The notes below the pieces were generated by a model. That model was not told the DNA's origin and searched no databases. It saw nothing but the letters and a program-made list of their open reading frames with translations. The position numbers and the translations under genes were made by a program. Of a DNA stretch of 64,000 nucleotides, positions 59,439 through 64,000 are shown one piece after another (position 1 is the stretch's first letter; the number at the start of each line of letters is the position of its first letter). This stretch comes from Coffea arabica (lineage: Eukaryota > Streptophyta > Magnoliopsida > Gentianales > Rubiaceae): NCBI RefSeq assembly GCF_036785885.1, contig NC_092316.1, positions 48,741,001 through 48,805,000 of the forward strand, in the 5' to 3' direction.

Positions 59439-59441
<3 letters not shown>

Positions 59442-59939
59442 AAAGTGAAATCCTAGCTTAAGTAATTGAAATAGCGGATTGAATTTTGTGATAAACAAGT
59501 AATATAGGATATGTATCTAGGCAACCAAGAAAGATAGGACTGGAGAACTCTTTCAAAATCAGTAATCAGAACAATAGCTTTACAGAGACCACTTGGATTC
59601 CTGCCATTTTTAGAAGTGGTACTTTAGAGCCATTTTTCTGACTAAGCATGGTGCTCTGAAATTCCCTTCTTGGATCTTTATGCTAAATGAAGTTAACATA
59701 ACATCTAGACAGTGAAAAAAATGTTTCCAACGACCCACAATCAGTTTAATCAAAATATCTTTGACTGCACTCTAGGTAAAGTATGAAGACTCATGATGCT
59801 TGAGTTTACATGCATGTGTAGCACAGCCGGTTAAAAAGTTTGGCCTGCCCAATTCTTGGGGTATACCTAATTGTTAGGTACTAGTAGAGCAACAAGTTGC
59901 TCGCACGCGGTGGTAAAATTTAATCATGCCCAAGATTTA

Positions 59940-60278
59940 GAGTGAATGGTTAAAAACGCTACTAAATTATTAAGTATGACACCGGTCAGTCATCAAACCT
60001 TTTTTGTGACCACAAAGATCACTAAACTGGTACAAACGAGCCACTGAAGTCATTTTGTTAAATTCTACCAATAAAACAACGGATAAATCATTGAAATTCA
60101 ATGACATTTTTGGCAAAATGACCACCAGCTCTACCAGCTGTTTTATTAGTAGAATTTGGCAAAATGATCTCGTTGGTCCTTTTTTGCTAGTTTAGTAACT
60201 TTTTATGGCCACTAAAGAAGTTTAATGACTGACTCGTACCATAGTTAATAGTTTAGTAACTTTTTTGCGTATTCACTT
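59940..60278. mobile_element. MULE-type MITE, 339 bp, 9-bp TSD CAAGATTTA
   Basis: CAAGATTTA stands at 59931-59939 and 60279-60287. The two halves are imperfect inverted repeats: GAGTGAAT…ACTAAATTATTAA against AAGTGAAT…ACTAAACTATTAA, and later GGTCAGTCATCAAACC against AGTCAGTCATTAAAC. The element can fold on itself almost completely. It is non-coding. The 9-bp duplication suggests Mutator mobilisation. Confidence 0.75.
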
Positions 60279-60594
60279 CAAGATTTAATGGCACTGACGA
60301 ATGCTATATATAAAATTGTAGCTTGCAAACTGTTGTTTAAATTAGTGATAGTTTTAAATGTTGGCCTCAAATTTAATTCTGGTGGACTACATTGAGTGAT
60401 CATGTGAGGCTATGATTGGGAAATAATGTGCAAATAACTGGATCAGGAGTTTTCCAAATGAAAAGAAGACGTGAACCTGATTACAGTATTTAAATGCTGC
60501 ACAAAAATTGTGCATTAGATAAGTTTAAGTTGTAATGAACCAAAGATATGCCTTATCTATTTACTTGTGGAGTTCATCTAGAAGTCTTTCTTAG

Positions 60595-60739
60595 CAACTG
60601 CCAGAAAATACATTGCTCGTTCAAGGAAGAAGCGGTTGGCGTACAATGGATCGGAGATGCCTTTCTATCTGTCCGGCTATCCAGTTAATCTTGAAGTCTG
60701 CCTTTCGCAGGGTGCTAGAGAGTACGAGCCTTGGCATTG
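60595..60739 (+). other. Exon-like fragment followed by a splice donor, unidentified
   Basis: Between a TTCTTAG acceptor and a GTAAGTTG donor lies an open frame with TARKYIARSRKKRLAYN, GSEMPFYLSGYPVNLEVCL and SQGAREYEPWH. It has ordinary protein-like composition, but I cannot name it. Its last 14 bases and the intron start also occur at 55662 (214-bp repeat). Confidence 0.4.
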
Positions 60740-60942
60740 GTAAGTTGTAAGCAATTTTTTTATCTTAGGTTTTGTTGTACTCATATTACCCCCATCTTCC
60801 AATTATAATTATTACATTTTAATTGTGGTAGTAATTAAGAATATGAAACATTCCAAATCATTAAATCTCAATAATAATGATAATTAAAATGAAAAACTCC
60901 CTATTAAAATTATTTAGCCACCCTTACACACTCCATCTCCAA
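60726..60942 (+). repeat. 214-bp repeat, copy 2, cut by a MULE-like TIR
   Basis: Matches 55662-55875. Just after its end the MULE-type TIR begins at 60946 (GGGAAAATAGCC), whereas copy 1 continues with other sequence. Confidence 0.8.
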
Positions 60943-60945
60943 TTT

Positions 60946-61910
60946 GGGAAAATAGCCAATTTAGTTCCTAAATTTTTTTTTCCGTCGATTTAGTCCCTAT
61001 ATATTATTTACAGTCAATTTAATTCTTAAATTTCTATTTCGGTTTCAATCAAGGAACTCGGCGGCGGCGTCACCCGCATAATTTCCATCATGCTCCTAAT
61101 CGAGAAACCCAAAAGGGGTATTTTAGGGATTTCAATGTTGGGGACTGCCTCTCTCCTACTCTTCCTCGAGTCAACAATGGCAACCCGCATATCTATAAAA
61201 ATAAATGACACACCCAGTTCCACCAGGAGGACGCCATAAACCCCAAGCTTTCTTTCTCTCTCATGCCCCAAAACACACGGTACAACATCAGACAAAGGCA
61301 CCAATTTCATCCTCATAAAAAACTTGAAAAACTCACACTGATCATCCATTTGCCCAAATAAATATATCCCTATCAGTTGAGCCAATGCATCCCTTACAGC
61401 CCATCTCATTAAAACAAATTCAAACAGCCTTCTTATCCCCAAATGTTATCCATCCCAAATAGCCTTGAAAAAGTTCTTGGATTTCCCTAACAAATCATTC
61501 GAAACCTGATAAAATACAATTCCATTGACCCAGCTGTAAGTAACCAAGAATGCCAAGATCACGTACCCATATGCAGCCGATAAAATCCCACCTTGGGGCC
61601 AGATGAGAAGTGGGGTTTGAGAGAGGGGTGTGGCCGGCTCTTGTGCCTTGTAATATGTGTAGAAATGGCTGAACCAGCTGTTGAGTTGACTTCGAGGTAT
61701 CCAGAATTCGTCGGGAGTGCTTCTTTTGGGAGGAGATCGAGAGAGGTGCCTGACCGCTGTAGATAGTGGAGGGTGGTGAGGAAGAGGAGGAGTTTGAGGA
61801 GGTTGCGATTGTGAAATGGAATTACTGACTCCATTTGAGTTTGAGAAAGTCAAAAACTGTTCTGTTCGACAAAGCTGGCAGCGTTTTGGATAATTTGGAT
61901 TCCTCACTTG
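60946..61910. mobile_element. Truncated Pack-MULE-like unit (only left TIR seen)
   Basis: The sequence from 60946 (GGGAAAATAGCCAATTTAG, later GATTTAGTCCCT and GGAACTCGGCGGCGGCGTCA) follows the same plan as the TIR at 56531, for about 190 bp. A captured gene fragment follows directly. No inverse partner is visible before 62000, where gypsy sequence begins, so the right end was probably lost. Confidence 0.6.
61131..61907 (-). pseudogene. Captured fragment of an uncharacterised plant membrane-protein gene
   Basis: On the minus strand two open stretches (61907-61446 and 61442 down to about 61130) share one frame and are split by a TAA at 61448-61446. The text has PDEFWIPRSQLNSWFSHFYT, ILSAAYGYVILAFLVTYSWV, FYQVSNDLLGKSKNFFKAI, FEFVLMRWAVRDALAQLIGI and VAIVDSRKSRREAV. 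I recall similar uncharacterised proteins with several membrane segments in plants, where a DDEKDW-like acidic stretch stands at the broken site. The C-terminal half is absent. It lies directly against the MULE-like TIR, so I read it as captured. Confidence 0.55.
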
Positions 61911-61956
61911 TTGGGTTGTTGGATAAGAATATTCATCAATTATTCATCACTAATTG

Positions 61957-61989
61957 AACATTTCAATCTTGAGGACAAGATTAATTGAA
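61957..61989 (+). pseudogene. C-terminal tail of a Ty3/Gypsy pol
   Basis: The frame EHFNLEDKIN followed by TGA equals the common end of plant gypsy polyproteins (F..FHLEDK.N). It stands directly left of a purine-rich tract (GAAGGGAGAG) and the LTR start at 62001. Only about 90 bp of internal sequence are left of the LTR. Confidence 0.55.
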
Positions 61990-62000
61990 GGGAGAGCAAT

Positions 62001-62590
62001 TGTCATGGAGCAGAAGTTAGCTAAGAGAAGCTGAAAGCGTGAATTAAGTACCGCGCCTTCAAGTAAGAAGCTTCAAGCAAACGGCAGGCGTGGAATATGG
62101 GCTCATGCCTTTATGAAGTAAAGAAGACACGCGAAATAAAGAAGATTGCAGGAGGAAGCGTGAAATCAGAATCACGCCTTTCCTGGGAATAAGCTCAAGC
62201 AACGTGAACTTCTGAGCAAGTGGCTACAACAGATTCTGTTAAGCATCACATGGCCGAGCTGGATTAGGAAAATGACAAAGGAGCTGGTCATTAGCTATCT
62301 CTATATAAAGATAGGATCCGTAGTGGAAGGATGGCATATTTTTGTTAGCTATTGTAAGGGATCATTCCCTGAGCCTTTTTCTCTTTCTGTTTCCTTCATT
62401 CTGTCATTTCCTTTCCTCTTCCCGCCAATTCTGTAATCTACTTGTTTGATCAATACCAATATCAATTCATTGACTATTCATCTGTTGTTATTAATTTTCC
62501 CTGTTATTTAGTCTTTTGTTCTGCGCTAGTCTCATAAATCAATCCAGCGGAAGCTGGTCTGTTGCATGGTTACTGTTCGATACCATTACA
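62001..62590 (+). repeat. Gypsy LTR (590 bp) between pol tail and gag
   Basis: Starts TGTCATGG and ends CCATTACA, near-matching inverted ends. A polypurine stretch precedes it and a primer site follows. A second LTR copy is not in the window, so borders rest on these signals. Confidence 0.6.
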
Positions 62591-62591
62591 G

Positions 62592-62603
62592 TGGTATTAG
62601 AGC
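62592..62603 (+). other. Primer-binding site, initiator-Met tRNA type
   Basis: TGGTATTAGAGC, one base after the LTR end. The usual plant form is TGGTATCAGAGC, so there is one change. Confidence 0.75.
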
Positions 62604-62623
62604 TAGCTACAAGCCATTAGGAC

Positions 62624-64000
62624 ATGACTAAGAATCAGGAGGAAGCTCTGAGAAGGGAACTCACTGAGTTGGGGAGTGTGGTGAGGACTTTTGCCAATAA
62701 AAATGATGGGGTAGAACAGTCTGTGAGGGCAATGGAGCATAGACAGGAGAGCACAGATAGAGCCATAAAAAATTTAGATCAGAAATACGAGGGGATGATG
62801 AACATGATGGTTCAGATCATGGCCAAACTAAATGACAAAGGGAAGGAGGTAGAAGGGGGTAGTTCTGGGAGGGAGACTAGGATAGCAGTTACCACAGATA
62901 CAACTGAGAGGGTGGGGAGTAAAGGGGGAGCCAGGCTGCCAAAGATGGACTTCCCTGCATTCGATGGGAACAACCCCAGAGAGTGGGTCAGAAGGGCAAA
63001 CAAATACTTCCAGATCCATGGAGTGGAGGAAGACCTGAAGCCAGACATTGCTCAACTCCATTTCCAGGAGAAGGCAGACATCTAGTTCCATGGCATGTAC
63101 CACGAGAAGGGGGTAGTTCCATGGAAGGAACTAGTAATGGTAGTCTGTGAGAGATTTGGAGAGGGAGATCCAGAGGAGGCCATAGAGGAATTCAACAAAC
63201 TGATACAGACGGGGAGTGTCACTGAGTACCTAGAGAAGGTTGAACAACTTAAATCTATGGTAATGTTATCTCTTCCTGGTCAACCTGATTCCTATTACAA
63301 ATCATGCTTCCTTAGTGGCTTAAAGGAGGAAATAGTAAGTATGGTTAGGATGACTAGACCCCTCACCTTAGCAGACACCATTGAAGCTGCAAAATTACAG
63401 GAAAGGAACCTGGAGGCCATTAGGAAAACACAGGGGAAGATGATGCACAAATATACGCCCTCACCTGGTATCCCACCTGTTAACAAACAGAACTTTACCC
63501 CATATACCAAAATGAAGTGGCCTAACTTCCAGTATAAGAAGCCAGAGACTCTTTCCAACCAAAATACCAAAACAGGAACTCATACAGCAAATCAATTCAG
63601 AAAAATCATCGCATCTGAACTAAGTTACAGGAGGGAAAAGGGTTGTGTTTCAAGTATGCTGAGCCATATACACTGGGACATGTCTGCAAACAAGCTCACC
63701 TAAATTACATATTGATGGATGATCCATGGGGAGCAGGGGAGAACTCAGATGAACCAGGGAAGGAGACAGAGGAATTCTGTGATTGTCCAGAAGGGGAGTT
63801 AAGTAATGAAAATATAGAAATATCCATCCATGCTCTGGCAGGGGGGACTGAACATAAGACCCTCAAGCTGAGAGGGAAGATAGCAGGGAGGGAGATCATA
63901 ATTCTGGTAGATAGTGGGAGCACCCACTGTTTTATTGATGAAAGGCTAGCAAAGACTATTCAACTACCAACTATTGGAAATCCATTGACAGTCAGGGTTG
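62624..64000 (+). pseudogene. gag-pol: gag-protease of a Ty3/Gypsy element, damaged, running off the window
   Basis: Gag starts at ATG 62624 with a coiled part (RAMEHRQESTDRAIKNLDQK). A capsid domain follows (LPKMDFPAFDGNNPREWVRR, FGEGDPEEAIEEFNKLIQ, YLEKVEQLKSMV). A TAG at 63083-63085 stands where relatives have tryptophan (ADI-stop-FHGMYH). Near 63640 a one-base shift moves the reading to a second frame, giving a zinc knuckle with one cysteine changed (CFKYAEPYTLGHVC). From there the frame is open to the window end and holds the aspartic protease site LVDSGSTHCFIDERLA. Two lesions make the copy non-functional. RT and integrase would follow beyond 64000. Confidence 0.85.

Overview
The window looks like nuclear DNA of a eudicot plant, probably a repeat-rich pericentromeric or intergenic tract. 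It is AT-rich, has introns with GT-AG borders, and carries plant-type transposons of nearly every class. Only one locus reads as an ordinary host gene: a pentatricopeptide-repeat (PPR) gene of the DYW class at 13.8-16.3 kb, related to Arabidopsis At1g25360, and even that has an in-frame stop. I could not fix the species.

1-13,411: a very large Ty3/Gypsy (Tat/Ogre-like) LTR element on the minus strand. The right-hand LTR is 4.36 kb (9054-13411); the left LTR is cut by the window edge and ends at 1172. A tRNA-Arg-type primer site, a polypurine tract, a gag frame (one internal stop) and an integrase tail are present, but protease, RT and RNase H are missing, so it is a non-autonomous, gag-bearing element. 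Its non-coding parts are filled with four tandem-repeat arrays. LTR divergence is about 0.5%, so the insertion is recent.

13,412-32,179: the PPR gene, then a degenerate LINE split by a 3.56-kb solo LTR with perfect 5-bp target duplications. Next comes a second solo LTR (2.95 kb) nested inside a third, older solo LTR of the same family as the 13-kb element. A tRNA-like Pol III promoter (possible SINE) lies at 31.1 kb.

32,180-49,568: a roughly 17.4-kb Helitron. It has a long open Rep/PIF1-helicase, a multi-exon RPA-like single-strand-binding protein gene, a 3' hairpin plus CTAG end, and a captured, broken PEP-carboxylase-kinase-like gene fragment in its 5' part. A smaller Helitron may be nested at 35.4 kb.

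49,569-64,000: a mosaic of small insertions. It holds a hAT-type MITE (8-bp TSD), a LINE reverse-transcriptase relic, a TOC1/PRR1-like exon fragment and a Pack-MULE carrying a DUF4408 gene fragment (205-bp TIRs, 9-bp TSD). It also holds a MULE-type MITE, a second truncated Pack-MULE-like unit carrying a membrane-protein gene fragment, and the 5' half of a Ty3/Gypsy element. That element's LTR has pol-tail sequence on one side and gag on the other. The theme of this end is gene-fragment capture by DNA transposons. None of the captured pieces looks like an intact gene.
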